Of a stretch of DNA of 64,000 nucleotides, positions 1-7,880 are shown one piece after another. The stretch is from the IMG/VR virus record IMGVR_UViG_3300042464_000635, positions 24,097 to 88,096 of that record; one strand, 5' to 3'. This DNA comes from a virus. The translations under genes and the position numbers were made by a program. The notes beneath the pieces are model-generated. The model was not told the DNA's origin and searched no databases. It saw only the letters and a list, made by a program, of their open reading frames with translations. Within the stretch, counting starts at the first letter, position 1, and each line of letters begins with the position of its first letter.

Positions 1-565
1 ATTTCAGTCCCAGTTGTTCGTTGGGCTTTTGAAATCCCGTAAGTATGCGGTCGAAAAAAGGTCGTTCTGAACGCTCAAATCTGTCTCGGACAGACAGCCC
101 TTCGCCTTCTCGTCGTGAGAGTCGTCTTAGAGACTCATCAACGGGGACGTCGAAAAACAGTTCTAAGTCAGGGTACAAGACTCCGCAGGCAAGTTCGTGG
201 GCTTTCTCTACCGCTTCAGGCCCCAAACCTCGTCCCCACCCTTGATAGGCTAAGGTGCTCGCGTAAAATCGGTCGCATAACACCCAGTTACCTTTTTCCA
301 GCTCTGGCATTATTACTGTTGCAACGTGCTGAGCCCGGTCGGCCATGAGCAGTAAAAGTTCGGCTTTCGGTGTGATCGCAGCCTTAGGGTTCTTAAGCAA
401 GTCTCGCACACCTGGTAAACATCCTGGCTCTCGAGTTGTAACAACCTTGGTCCCTTCGGGTAGTCTCCCACTACGTGATAGCCAGTCAAACACAGCGTGG
501 AGCTGGGTTGTTTTTCCGCAGCCGTCAAGACCTTCAAAGGTTATTAACTGTCCTGTGTAACTCAT
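1..565 (-). CDS. tmk: Thymidylate kinase (dTMP kinase), C-terminus beyond the left edge
   Basis: Transfers a phosphate from ATP to dTMP for phage DNA synthesis. The minus frame starts MSYTGQLITFEGLDGCGKTT, a P-loop at about residues 8-18. A TREPG segment (dTMP contact) follows near residue 45, then a DRF..S..AYQG stretch near residue 100. About 188 residues are visible against roughly 210 for the family, so only the tail is missing. The ATG at 565 overlaps the stop of the upstream gene by ATGA, which fixes the start. Frame and motifs are seen directly; function is by family. Confidence 0.95.
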   Translation of the reverse strand, partial: MSYTGQLITFEGLDGCGKTTQLHAVFDWLSRSGRLPEGTKVVTTREPGCLPGVRDLLKNPKAAITPKAELLLLMADRAQHVATVIMPELEKGNWVLCDRFYASTLAYQGWGRGLGPEAVEKAHELACGVLYPDLELFFDVPVDESLRRLSRREGEGLSVRDRFERSERPFFDRILTGFQKPNEQLGLK

Positions 566-741
566 AGCGAAATTGTTCGAATATAGTTTTGGTAACGGGT
601 AAAGCGACCAACAGACGCTTTCACGTTCAAGCTCCGACAAGCTTCACAGTAGGAGAGAAACTCGTACCACGGGGTTGTGGGATCTAAAGTCTCGAGCTTG
701 GCCTCTGCCCGTGTCTCAGAAGTACCATGGCCCTTAGTCAT
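562..741 (-). CDS. Small hypothetical protein (59 aa)
   Basis: Begins MTKGHGTSETRAEAK and contains a WYEFLSYCEACRS stretch. Its ATG overlaps the end of the gene upstream and its TGA overlaps the tmk start, so it sits inside a translationally coupled run. Not recognised. Confidence 0.75.
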   Translation of the reverse strand: MTKGHGTSETRAEAKLETLDPTTPWYEFLSYCEACRSLNVKASVGRFTRYQNYIRTISL

Positions 742-1042
742 GTCTCAGCCACGAGGGAGCCCTGAAAAAGTTTGCAAGATCGTCTGGGGACTGTGGTCCA
801 ACTAAATGAGAGGAAGGATCCGCAAAGCCGAGGTTCATCCCGTCGATAAGTTCGTCGAGTGACCCCGGCTCAGGCTCCCCCGTGATTGCTCTCCGACGCG
901 CCCTCTGAAGGATCTCGTAGGCGTGGCGATTGTGGTCTGACCATTTCTGAATAAGGGAAATCTCCTCAAAGGAAACCTCATCGTTTCTTGAGATTCGGTC
1001 TGCAATGGTTTGTAGTTGAAGTCGTGTGTCAGTAGATAACAT
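734..1042 (-). CDS. Hypothetical protein (102 aa)
   Basis: Soluble, charged and mostly helical in appearance (MLSTDTRLQLQTIADRI...). Its last codons overlap the start of the 59-aa gene in a different frame. No family recognised. Confidence 0.75.
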   Translation of the reverse strand: MLSTDTRLQLQTIADRISRNDEVSFEEISLIQKWSDHNRHAYEILQRARRRAITGEPEPGSLDELIDGMNLGFADPSSHLVGPQSPDDLANFFRAPSWLRHD

Positions 1043-1063
1043 TTGACCGGGGGATTGTGGGAC

Positions 1064-1477
1064 TCAGAGGTCGAAGGACGCCAGGGAATGTGCTAAACAG
1101 ATTTCGTCTGATGCTTGCTTGCATTGTTCGGCGTAGTCAATTAACACCTGGGCGTAGTCGGCTCTGCCGATGTCGTCCACTCGGTCAATGTCACGTTCGA
1201 AAGACGCTTGCTTCTCCTTGAGAAGGTCATTGATGAGCAACCAAGTTTCACGAGGCAGGGAAACGGAAATAACAGGATCAATTCTCATGGTTGTTGTTTG
1301 GTGTTTTGAGTAGTTGTTTGGCACCGTGGGCGCACCACGAAGTTGCTCTACCATAAAGTTTGCAACAAGCTCCTGTCTCTCTGGCACGACATTAGGTAGG
1401 TGGAAGCTCATTTCGGCCATGGTAGCCATTATGTCTCTTCTTTTCCTAGGGGGGTGGTGCGAGTGTGTATGAGTCAT
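1064..1477 (-). CDS. Hypothetical protein with RHH-like VSLPxxxW core
   Basis: About 137 residues. The start at 1477 overlaps the preceding stop as ATGA. The centre reads VISVSLPRETWLLINDLL, close to the SVSLPNSDWLVLAQC segment of the gene at 1872-2135. A short beta strand followed by helices recalls ribbon-helix-helix regulators. DNA binding is inference only. Confidence 0.7.
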   Translation of the reverse strand: MTHTHSHHPPRKRRDIMATMAEMSFHLPNVVPERQELVANFMVEQLRGAPTVPNNYSKHQTTTMRIDPVISVSLPRETWLLINDLLKEKQASFERDIDRVDDIGRADYAQVLIDYAEQCKQASDEICLAHSLASFDL

Positions 1478-1875
1478 TGCATAACCTGAACGCAAGGAAT
1501 CCCAAGTTCTCTCACAACTTTACAGTTGTCTTGGTTGTCGTCGTACCAAAGCGAAGGGCGTCCGAAATCTTCAATAATTGCGAGAGCTTGCTCGGTCTTA
1601 ACGTAGTGGTCGGGGCGATCGTCCCCGTCCTCTCTCATGTATAAGGCGTCGAACTTAACACCCACACTTTGTAGCCAGTTTTCTGAGTCGGCTCGAAGAC
1701 GATTTGGGCGAGCAGTGGATATAAGGATTGTAATACCGGATACAGCTAGAGATACTGCAAGTTGAACGAGTGGCAAATTGGCTCGAAGCGTTGCAACATT
1801 ATCTTCGTAATACCACTCACTCGTAAGTGTCATATCAATGTCAAACACTACTAAGGGGTTATTTTTAGGTGTCAC
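1474..1875 (-). CDS. HAD-superfamily phosphatase, like the 3'-phosphatase domain of T4 Pnkp
   Basis: 133 residues. Motif I is FDIDMTLTSEWYYED (nucleophile Asp11 and acid Asp13), motif II is ISTARPNRLR, then YMREDGDDRPDHYVK and WYDDNQDNCKVVRELGIP as the acidic motif IV. This order matches the C-terminal phosphatase half of T4 polynucleotide kinase, which removes 3' or 2',3'-cyclic phosphates from broken RNA. The separate kinase gene lies at 5274-5735, so the two halves are unlinked here. It starts by ATGA overlap with 1872-2135. Substrate is inferred. Confidence 0.85.
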   Translation of the reverse strand: MTPKNNPLVVFDIDMTLTSEWYYEDNVATLRANLPLVQLAVSLAVSGITILISTARPNRLRADSENWLQSVGVKFDALYMREDGDDRPDHYVKTEQALAIIEDFGRPSLWYDDNQDNCKVVRELGIPCVQVMQ

Positions 1876-2135
1876 GACACAAGGGCAATATAAATACTGT
1901 CTAGTTTTTGAAGCAATATGTTCATTTTCGCTGCCTCGCTCACAGCCAAATCAAGCTGTCCACGTGTCACATAAGTTGCAATAACCTGACTCGCTTGTGC
2001 CCTGAAGGTGGAGGAAAAGGCTTCGGCACACTGAGCTAAAACGAGCCAGTCTGAGTTGGGGAGACTCACCGAACGGTGAATTTCTTCACCTTTACACTGT
2101 GTGAAGACCTGTGTAATCGCGGAAGTATGGCTCAT
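1872..2135 (-). CDS. Small RHH-like paralogue (87 aa)
   Basis: Contains IHRSVSLPNSDWLVLAQC, shared with the gene at 1064-1477, followed by helices. Could be a small DNA-binding protein. It is coupled to the phosphatase gene by ATGA overlap. Confidence 0.7.
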   Translation of the reverse strand: MSHTSAITQVFTQCKGEEIHRSVSLPNSDWLVLAQCAEAFSSTFRAQASQVIATYVTRGQLDLAVSEAAKMNILLQKLDSIYIALVS

Positions 2136-2138
2136 AGG

Positions 2139-2258
2139 TTATGATTGGGGTTTTTTGGCCATTTCAAGCTGAGCCTTGTAGAGTGCCACCCTCTTCTGGG
2201 TACCCTTCTTAACAAGGTTCAGATGGTTGAGTGTTCGAGTGGGGTTTGTTGGTTTCAT
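2139..2258 (-). CDS. Very small basic protein (39 aa)
   Basis: MKPTNPTRTLNHLNLVKKG..., lysine-rich. Its ATG overlaps the stop of the upstream gene (ATGA), which is the main evidence that it is real. Confidence 0.6.
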   Translation of the reverse strand: MKPTNPTRTLNHLNLVKKGTQKRVALYKAQLEMAKKPQS

Positions 2259-2494
2259 TGGGTATGGTGTCGCCTCTTGTGAAGTTGGTTTAGGAAGAGA
2301 AAGCCCCCTATCTTAGTGAAAACCTCGATTGGTTGCCACCTTAGGTACGAAGAGGTAAGATACCACTTTCCTTCGGCATTTTTGTAAACTTTCCCCACGA
2401 GTACATCCGTAGTGGGGCACTTGTAGGTTACGAACGAGGGGAAGTTAAACCCAACTCGAAGGGGTGACTTGTACGGGGCAGGTTTATCGTACAC
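2255..2494 (-). CDS. Hypothetical protein (79 aa)
   Basis: Short soluble protein with a FVTYKCPTTDVLVGKVY segment and basic C-terminus. It overlaps the start of its neighbour by about 11 bases. Not recognised. Confidence 0.7.
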   Translation of the reverse strand: MYDKPAPYKSPLRVGFNFPSFVTYKCPTTDVLVGKVYKNAEGKWYLTSSYLRWQPIEVFTKIGGFLFLNQLHKRRHHTQ

Positions 2495-2813
2495 GGTTGA
2501 CCTCCTCCCAGTAGTCCGATCGTGGTTTGCTGGTTTTCGTCACATCTCTGACTCGGACCGTAGCTCTTCGCTTTCTAAGCATTTCAGCCAGGGTGGCCCT
2601 AAGTTTAGGGTCCGTGGTGGTATTATAGGCTTGTTCGAGTCGCTCGTAAACTGCGGCCCGGTTCGGGATCTGCAGGTTTTCCTTGTTCAGTACCTCAGAG
2701 CTGAGGTCCAGGGTTCCTAGTTTACCTTGGATTTTGTTCCTTCCGAAGTTCCCCGAGACTCTGCCGTTCGTTCGCAGTTTCGGCTTAATTTTGCTTAAGT
2801 TGCTGTTTTCCAT
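2484..2813 (-). CDS. Hypothetical basic protein (109 aa)
   Basis: Starts MENSNLSKIKPKLRTNGR; Lys/Arg-rich with an internal helix AVYERLEQAYNTTTDP. Possibly nucleic-acid binding; no family seen. Confidence 0.7.
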   Translation of the reverse strand: MENSNLSKIKPKLRTNGRVSGNFGRNKIQGKLGTLDLSSEVLNKENLQIPNRAAVYERLEQAYNTTTDPKLRATLAEMLRKRRATVRVRDVTKTSKPRSDYWEEVNRVR

Positions 2814-2825
2814 GTCCTACACATG

Positions 2826-3254
2826 CTACACAGAAAGGTTGCGAGAAGCTTCGCAGGAGTACTGGAAAGCCAAGTCCATGAGGTAGTCCTCTACTTGCCT
2901 GAGCTTTTCAAGAGCCGCTTCCCGTTCCTCGCAGAATAACTCCCATGCTTCCTCATCCCTAGTACCGCGAGAGGGGCAGTTCACTTGGGCAAGTTTCTTT
3001 CGGGCATCGTGAACAGACGCCCAAACCCCGTTGTACTCAGACGCAAGGGCAGAAGCATTAGTTTCACTCTTCTCAGTGGCAGGGGTGCAGGTCATTGCTT
3101 TGCTTGCGGGTGGGACTGAGGAGTCAACTTTTGAAGGAGGCAGGCGCGGCGAGCTCTCGCTTGGCGAAGAGCTTGGGGCTTGGTCCTGCCCTTTCGTTTC
3201 CGACCCTTTTGGCGGGGTCCAAGTTTGGAGCGGACTGAGTCGTTTTCCATACAT
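2826..3254 (-). CDS. Hypothetical protein with helical C-terminus; start region ambiguous
   Basis: The C-terminal half (DEEAWELFCEEREAALEKL...) is a clear helical protein; the middle is a low-complexity Ser/Pro/Lys linker. In the sequence as read the open frame begins MYGKRLSPLQTW, only 2 nt after the TATAGT box. In other copies of the repeat the start is ATGGAAAA, 6 nt after the box. Here that ATG (3250) is in another frame, MENDSVRSK. One extra A in the AAA run just downstream would join it as ...RSKTWTPPKG and gives exactly 142 codons. I therefore suspect a one-base deletion and a true start at 3250. Confidence 0.65.
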   Translation of the reverse strand: MYGKRLSPLQTWTPPKGSETKGQDQAPSSSPSESSPRLPPSKVDSSVPPASKAMTCTPATEKSETNASALASEYNGVWASVHDARKKLAQVNCPSRGTRDEEAWELFCEEREAALEKLRQVEDYLMDLAFQYSCEASRNLSV

Positions 3255-3257
3255 TTA

Positions 3258-3302
3258 CTATACCGTTTCTGCGAGGCAGAAACAAAGGGTGGAAACCGCC
3301 CC
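3258..3302 (-). promoter_or_regulatory. Hairpin-TATA intergenic repeat, copy 1
   Basis: Reading on the minus strand: GC hairpin, TTTGTTTCTGC/GCAGAAA stem, then GGTATAGT. ATG at 3250 follows the box by 6 nt. Confidence 0.8.
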
Positions 3303-3339
3303 ATGAAGGGGGGTCTAACCGCCCACTCACCCGCAAGGA

Positions 3340-3585
3340 CTAGTTAGGGACTGGACTGTGTATTAGCCCAAAGACGTTCAGGGTTATTCCAACTACGATG
3401 ACAGCTACCACATCCCACTGCTTTTTCTTTACAAAGAAGGGAAGGCTCAGAATGCTTCCTGTAATCAGAATTAATAGGCCCACCTTGCGGTCCAAGAAAA
3501 GCAAAACAAATTGTCCAACTACCAACGCAATATTTCCAAGGATGCGGATGTAAGTGAGTCTGGGGCGGACACGTGGGTATTTCAT
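3340..3585 (-). CDS. Small membrane protein, three transmembrane segments
   Basis: MKYPRVRPRLTYIRILGNIA..., then hydrophobic segments LVVGQFVLLFL, LLILITGSILSLPFFV and VVAVIVVGITLNVF. The pattern of a RILGN motif, two helices and SLPF is common in small phage membrane proteins. An earlier in-frame ATG at 3627 would add 14 residues and overlap the exonuclease gene end. I prefer 3585. Confidence 0.75.
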   Translation of the reverse strand: MKYPRVRPRLTYIRILGNIALVVGQFVLLFLDRKVGLLILITGSILSLPFFVKKKQWDVVAVIVVGITLNVFGLIHSPVPN

Positions 3586-3616
3586 GGTCCGAAGGTGTGA
3601 TCGGTAGTTATTCGTC

Positions 3617-4501
3617 CTACGAAACAACCTTGAGTGTTTTCAGAATCTTGCTCAACCGTGCTGGCTTCAAGTACGACTTGAACTCTAAACCCTCAAAGAG
3701 TGCTTCTACACTCTGTTCAGACGGCGGTGAAGATGCGTACCACGACATGTCGGGGACGTCGTTCTCAAGAGTGACCAAGCGAAGGTTACTAAAGAATGTG
3801 GACGCAGCGGGAATAACCTTAGGGTGAAATGCTATACGATCAGCAAGGGACAACTCTGAGTTTGTACCGCTGGTGTGGCACTCTTGGATTATCTTCACAG
3901 CGGTCTTAGGGCCAACGCCGGAGACACCTGATATGTTATCTGAGGAGTCCCCAGACAAAGCCTTGAAGAACTTGACGTCTGAGGGGGGAACACCGAAGTG
4001 CCCTTTAACACCCTCAATGTCAACCAGCTCCATCTTCTTAGCTGAGTTGAAAAGCAGCACCTTTACCCTGTCGTTGACAAGCTGAAGCAAGTCCTTGTCG
4101 CAAGTCAAAATGTGAACTTCACTATACCCGGGAGAGTTACGAGAAATATGGGCTACAACATCGTCCGCCTCAAAACCCTGGGCACCCACTGGCGAAAAGC
4201 CAAGAGCTGGAAGGACGTCTTCAACCAGGAGGGAAAGGTCGGAGTAGTGCTCAACGCTGGCTTTTTCTCGGTTCGCCTTATAAGTACCAGATTCTTTCTT
4301 GCGAAAGTTCCCACCCTTATCGGTACAAGGAACTACGCAATCGTACTCGTACTGAGCCATTACGGCGAATAAGGCGTTGCAAAACCCATAAGTCCCAGTT
4401 ACCGGTGCTCCATAGCTCGTAACCATTTCACCCATAGCTCGACAGAGAGCTGAGCGAGAGCGAAAGAATAGCGCGGATGTGTCTACGAGAAGCAGTTTCA
4501 T
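3617..4501 (-). CDS. 5'-3' exonuclease (FEN / Pol I N-terminal type)
   Basis: 294 residues. MKLLLVDTSALFFRSR carries the first metal-binding Asp. GFEADDVVAHIS and LTCDKDLLQL carry the acidic cluster. ALSGDSSDNISGVSGVGPKTA is the DNA-binding helix-hairpin-helix with the last acidic residues. Size and order match phage T5/T4-type flap nucleases that remove RNA primers. Acts in replication or repair; a standalone exonuclease without polymerase is normal for phages. Confidence 0.95.
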   Translation of the reverse strand: MKLLLVDTSALFFRSRSALCRAMGEMVTSYGAPVTGTYGFCNALFAVMAQYEYDCVVPCTDKGGNFRKKESGTYKANREKASVEHYSDLSLLVEDVLPALGFSPVGAQGFEADDVVAHISRNSPGYSEVHILTCDKDLLQLVNDRVKVLLFNSAKKMELVDIEGVKGHFGVPPSDVKFFKALSGDSSDNISGVSGVGPKTAVKIIQECHTSGTNSELSLADRIAFHPKVIPAASTFFSNLRLVTLENDVPDMSWYASSPPSEQSVEALFEGLEFKSYLKPARLSKILKTLKVVS

Positions 4502-4561
4502 TGTTTAGGTTCTGGTGTGGTTTTAGTGTCGGAACTTGGCTCTATACTAGTCCTTGTAAGG

Positions 4562-5269
4562 TTACCGTGAGAACTGGTGAAAAGTATTTTGAGTGACGTT
4601 GTAAGCGGTTAGGCGACCCTTCGTCTTAATAAACGCACCCGTATCTATATTTACGCGTTGTCCCTTCACAACGGGACGGTGGTCCTGAGGTGGTTCCTCG
4701 AAGTTGGTTGGTGTGTGACCATGAACGACTTTCTTCAGCCGTGGGTTCCACCCTTCGAACTCCGGCCCGTATTTTAGAAAAGGTTGTCGAATCCACAGGA
4801 GTGCCTCGCCTCTTCCATCGACAATGAGCTTTGCAGGGTCGTGACCAGGGTACACCCCTGCGTGAATGAAAAGGGTATCTCCAATTGTCATATACAAGGG
4901 TAGATTTCGAATCCACTCCTTATGTTCCCTCTCCATGTCACCCACTTGGTCATAGTTTCCCCCGTTTCGAATCCACAGAACGTAACTACTTGGGTCGTCA
5001 AGGGCGTCAAGAAACATCCTCTCGTGGTTCCCCATCAGGGCATAAAAGGCTTGAAGCCCCCAACTTTCCGGATCGTCGAGGAGCTTTTTCGTATACTCCA
5101 AAACTTTCAGGTCGCCCCTACCACGATCAATCATGTCACCTAAAAGTATGACGGTGGCTTGAGACCCTTTCACCCAATTTAGAAATTGTTCGAAAAGAGT
5201 CCAGGTCGCGTGAATGTCCCCCAGAGCAACTACGTCCCCCGGCTGTATTTTGTTGTCGTAAGTTATCAT
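4562..5269 (-). CDS. PPP-type metallophosphatase, likely partner of the adjacent polynucleotide kinase
   Basis: About 235 residues. Motifs: GDIHATWTLFE (GDxH), LLGDMIDRG (GDxxDRG), ALMGNHERMF (GNHE), FIHAGVYPG and VVHGHTPT (GH). This is the family of bacterial Pnkp phosphatase, PrpE and Ap4A hydrolases. It follows the kinase gene by 4 nt, and in clostridial Pnkp the same kinase and metallophosphatase are fused. That suggests a 2',3' phosphatase acting on broken RNA. Start chosen at MITYDNKI, after the kinase stop. Ser/Thr phosphatase activity is an alternative. Confidence 0.9.
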   Translation of the reverse strand: MITYDNKIQPGDVVALGDIHATWTLFEQFLNWVKGSQATVILLGDMIDRGRGDLKVLEYTKKLLDDPESWGLQAFYALMGNHERMFLDALDDPSSYVLWIRNGGNYDQVGDMEREHKEWIRNLPLYMTIGDTLFIHAGVYPGHDPAKLIVDGRGEALLWIRQPFLKYGPEFEGWNPRLKKVVHGHTPTNFEEPPQDHRPVVKGQRVNIDTGAFIKTKGRLTAYNVTQNTFHQFSR

Positions 5270-5273
5270 CTTG

Positions 5274-5735
5274 TCAGTATATGAAGTCAATACGGTGGAA
5301 GGGTTCGTTGATATTCTTGAGGGAAGCTTGTAAGGAGGCGTGCATGCGCTCAATCACTTCTTCCGGAACCCTACGCTCGCGAGAAGCATTCTGGCGCAGG
5401 CAAACGGTGAGGGGCTTGTCAAGGACAACAGCGGTGATTTTGCAGTAACCGTACGAGTTTAGCATAGCAACTGCTTCCTTGCGGTAAGCTGCCTTGTAGT
5501 GGGTACCATCCATAACTATAGTCCGACCTACACTCTCCTCCAGAATCTCAAGCATGCGGTCGTGGATTTCTACGTAATTTCCTTGAATGTCCGCGTTCCC
5601 GTAGAGCTCAGCGCGGATTTCATCGCCGGAAATTACAACGGCATCTGGGTGTAAAGCCAGTAGTTTGGATACATGGGTTGACTTACCGGAGCCGGGGGCA
5701 CCGACCATCACGTATGCTTCGAGGTTGTTTTCCAT
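5274..5735 (-). CDS. Polynucleotide 5'-kinase (P-loop kinase domain)
   Basis: 153 residues starting MENNLEAYVMVGAPGSGKST (P-loop). VISGDEIRAELYG, VMDGTHYKAAYRKEA and RERRVPEEVIERMH follow, which are the nucleic-acid-binding Asp, lid and Arg motifs of T4 Pnk/bacterial Pnkp kinases. Phosphorylates 5'-OH RNA or DNA ends before ligation. The start lies 6 nt after the TATAAT box of repeat copy 2, so the transcript may be leaderless. Confidence 0.93.
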   Translation of the reverse strand: MENNLEAYVMVGAPGSGKSTHVSKLLALHPDAVVISGDEIRAELYGNADIQGNYVEIHDRMLEILEESVGRTIVMDGTHYKAAYRKEAVAMLNSYGYCKITAVVLDKPLTVCLRQNASRERRVPEEVIERMHASLQASLKNINEPFHRIDFIY

Positions 5736-5741
5736 ATTTAT

Positions 5742-5784
5742 ATTATACCGTTATTCCTCGTCAGGGCAAGGCGGGAAACCGCCC
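5742..5784 (-). promoter_or_regulatory. Hairpin-TATA intergenic repeat, copy 2
   Basis: Minus strand: GGGCGGTTTCCCGCC hairpin, degenerate second stem, GGTATAAT. ATGGAAAA of the kinase starts 6 nt later. Confidence 0.8.
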
Positions 5785-5810
5785 AAGGACAAGCGGTTTA
5801 CCGGCCAACT

Positions 5811-6032
5811 TTAGCTTTTGGTCTCAGACCGGAAAAAGTTATACTCTTCAACCCACTCATGAAGAGGGTCCTCATTCACAACGTCCCCACTGTTGTTCAC
5901 ATAGTCTTGAACCACCCAGGCAATCTCTCTAAACTCCAGGTCGTTCCAGGGCCATGACGCACCCACTTTGACGCCAGGGCAGCCCTTAAGCAGACGCCTT
6001 AACTTTTCTTTGAGCTTTTCGGAACTTTTCAT
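5811..6032 (-). CDS. Hypothetical protein (73 aa)
   Basis: MKSSEKLKEKLRRLLKGCPG... with a DLEFREIAWVVQDYVNN helix. Overlaps the end of the nucleotidyltransferase gene by 47 nt, so the start could be internal. Not recognised. Confidence 0.65.
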   Translation of the reverse strand: MKSSEKLKEKLRRLLKGCPGVKVGASWPWNDLEFREIAWVVQDYVNNSGDVVNEDPLHEWVEEYNFFRSETKS

Positions 6033-6489
6033 TGTTTCTCAAGAGTGTTGCAAGTTTTAAAGCGTACCTATTCCCCTGAAAAGGTGCAGGGTTTTTGCCT
6101 TGGTCTAAAACCTTTCTCAGCGCCGTGCTCGAACCACTTCGTTCGTTCTCATGAAAAGAGACTCCGAAGGTGTGCGAAAGCTGCAATCCGAGTGAAGCTT
6201 GGTCGGACCCCAGAACGAGAACCACTTCGCTTGGCTTCCTGCTTTTTAGAACATCTGACAACCCCGCATAGGGATCGATGGCCTTTAGAAATGATACCCT
6301 ACTCAGGTCAATGCTCGCTTGGCGGCACAGCGTCCGCAGAAGTAAAACTCGAAGGTCCCAGTCGTTGTTCTGTCTCCCTAAGGACACATAAACTTTAGCG
6401 GTCGAACCAAGGGTGAGCAACTTTTTAACTAGCTCAACATGGCCGGGGTGGCCTATGTTAAACCTCCCGAACGTTACAGCGGTTTTCAC
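5986..6489 (-). CDS. Nucleotidylyltransferase of the NMNAT / cytidylyltransferase fold
   Basis: 167 residues. FGRFNIGHPGHVELV is the HxGH motif (GHPGH), ending the first strand-helix. SGSSTALRKVL is the SSTxxR motif that binds the nucleotide phosphates. The family includes nicotinamide mononucleotide adenylyltransferases used by phages such as KVP40. With NAMPT-like and PRPP-synthetase-like genes at 41.5-44 kb, an NMNAT role in NAD+ synthesis is reasonable. Other nucleotidyl transfers remain possible because the substrate cannot be read from these motifs. Confidence 0.82.
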   Translation of the reverse strand: MKTAVTFGRFNIGHPGHVELVKKLLTLGSTAKVYVSLGRQNNDWDLRVLLLRTLCRQASIDLSRVSFLKAIDPYAGLSDVLKSRKPSEVVLVLGSDQASLGLQLSHTFGVSFHENERSGSSTALRKVLDQGKNPAPFQGNRYALKLATLLRNNEKFRKAQRKVKASA

Positions 6490-6498
6490 AGATGTTTT

Positions 6499-7095
6499 CT
6501 AAGTGTCAGGTGTTTTAGGGTCCGGTTGTCCCGTCAGGTCGAGCAAAGGGGCGTCAGGGTCGTAGTGCACGTATCCCTTTCGAGAACCTTGCCACATTCG
6601 GCTAGGGTCCATGCTATGTTTGTCCGCCACCCCCTTTCCAGCTAACGCGGCAAGGGCTTTGATAAAGACATGGGTCGTTTCGTAGGAAACATTTAGATTC
6701 ACATCAACTTTCCACAGGAGTCGATATGAGCTCTTTCCAGGGTGTTGACCGTCAGAAAACGTTCGGTAAGCGAGCCAAGGCTTGTAGCCTAGCTCAGTGT
6801 AAAGCTTGACCATTTTCTCGGGATGAACTTCGCACTTGTCAAAGTCCACTCCAATGAGAGTTTGCGTATGCCAGCACAAACGCTGATACTGAAGTTCCAT
6901 GAGGTCGAGTCCTTTGAACAGGCAACCGTAAAAGGTGCAACCTTTCTCGGTAACTAGCTCAAGGAAGACCCCGTCACTGAGCGACTCCCAGGGCCTTTGA
7001 ATCATGTAGTCCCGAAGCTTTCCGTACTCCTGAAGTGTTTCAGGTTTTTGTAGGCGCCCTCGGGGGTCAATTTGGCAGAGAATACTTTTCGGCAC
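6499..7095 (-). CDS. Hypothetical protein, possible primase-polymerase-like fold
   Basis: 198 residues. Has LIGVDFDKCEVHPEKMV, then SSYRLLWKVDVNLN and MDPSRMWQGSRKGYVHY. The spacing of an acidic pair, a YR(L)LW strand and an S-R-M-x-G loop resembles archaeo-eukaryotic primase-like proteins. This is only a resemblance. Confidence 0.6.
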   Translation of the reverse strand: MPKSILCQIDPRGRLQKPETLQEYGKLRDYMIQRPWESLSDGVFLELVTEKGCTFYGCLFKGLDLMELQYQRLCWHTQTLIGVDFDKCEVHPEKMVKLYTELGYKPWLAYRTFSDGQHPGKSSYRLLWKVDVNLNVSYETTHVFIKALAALAGKGVADKHSMDPSRMWQGSRKGYVHYDPDAPLLDLTGQPDPKTPDT

Positions 7096-7113
7096 CTTTC
7101 ACTTGTCGGTTGG

Positions 7114-7323
7114 TTAGTTGAAGATGAATCTTTCGTTAAACTCAGCTTTTATGTCCTGAAACTTTGCCCTAACCTTCCTTTCTAAATCAACTTCAGGCAC
7201 ACCGTAGATAATCGCAGGCCAAAATAAGTCCCCAATTCTGCCGTCTCCGCCACCATCCCAGTTGTTAAAGGAATGTTGTGCAACTTGTTCGACGAAGGAA
7301 TTAAGCGGGAGAAGCTTTGGCAT
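7114..7323 (-). CDS. Hypothetical protein (69 aa)
   Basis: MPKLLPLNSFVEQVAQHSFN..., with a helical tail. Its start overlaps the end of the upstream gene by 23 nt. Not recognised. Confidence 0.65.
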   Translation of the reverse strand: MPKLLPLNSFVEQVAQHSFNNWDGGGDGRIGDLFWPAIIYGVPEVDLERKVRAKFQDIKAEFNERFIFN

Positions 7324-7849
7324 ATTCAATCTTGTTGAGGGGGCTAACGAGAAAGAACCAGCAGCCGTTGGCCATCCAAGAGTGCGTTTCCCTATCGTCA
7401 AAAACTAGCGCGTCCCCCGGCCTCATCAATGTCATTTTTCCGCCAGCGTAAAATTCGCCTTCAGATATGAGCTGGCTGCCGTAGGGAGCCTCGTCGTCAG
7501 GCGTGTGCCCCCCGAGATAAACCAGCAGAGACAAGCCTGTCATCTGGTAGTCTTCGTGCGAGCCTACGGACCCTTTCCCGTATACAACCGTGGCGCCCTC
7601 GCGGCGCATATTGTCAGACGGGTCGGGAAACCTGTATTGCTGGCCCGTAAGGTTCAGAAGCGTAAGAGCCTCGGGCAAAGTGGCGCGAAGCCAGTCTGGA
7701 ACTGACCTAGTTCCAACATCCCCCAGAGTCCACAACCGTGGGTCAGACCTTCGGGTACCCGCCGCAGCTTCTGACACCGATCGTAGGAGTTTCTCAATAG
7801 TGAAGTTAGGGACGGTAACCTTGCCGTCAATTTTGATGGCACGCTTCAT
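7301..7849 (-). CDS. Possible 2OG-Fe(II) oxygenase / cupin-like protein
   Basis: About 182 residues beginning MKRAIKIDGKVTVPNF. GSVGSHEDYQMTGLSLLVYL carries an HxD-like pair and MRPGDALVFDDRETHSWM carries a distal His, as in 2-oxoglutarate dioxygenases found in cyanophages. The usual C-terminal Arg of the cosubstrate site is not obvious. Start chosen downstream of the TATAA box of repeat copy 3. Confidence 0.55.
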   Translation of the reverse strand: MKRAIKIDGKVTVPNFTIEKLLRSVSEAAAGTRRSDPRLWTLGDVGTRSVPDWLRATLPEALTLLNLTGQQYRFPDPSDNMRREGATVVYGKGSVGSHEDYQMTGLSLLVYLGGHTPDDEAPYGSQLISEGEFYAGGKMTLMRPGDALVFDDRETHSWMANGCWFFLVSPLNKIEYAKASPA

Positions 7850-7880
7850 ACTTGGAGAACTAAGCTCGCTTACACACCCA

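Noticed and set aside
1064-2135. A toxin-antitoxin pair made of the two RHH-like genes around the HAD phosphatase.
   Set aside because: No toxin-like partner is seen, and the HAD protein fits RNA repair better.
6499-7095. A confident primase call.
   Set aside because: Only a vague motif order was seen, so it is listed as hypothetical with a possible fold.
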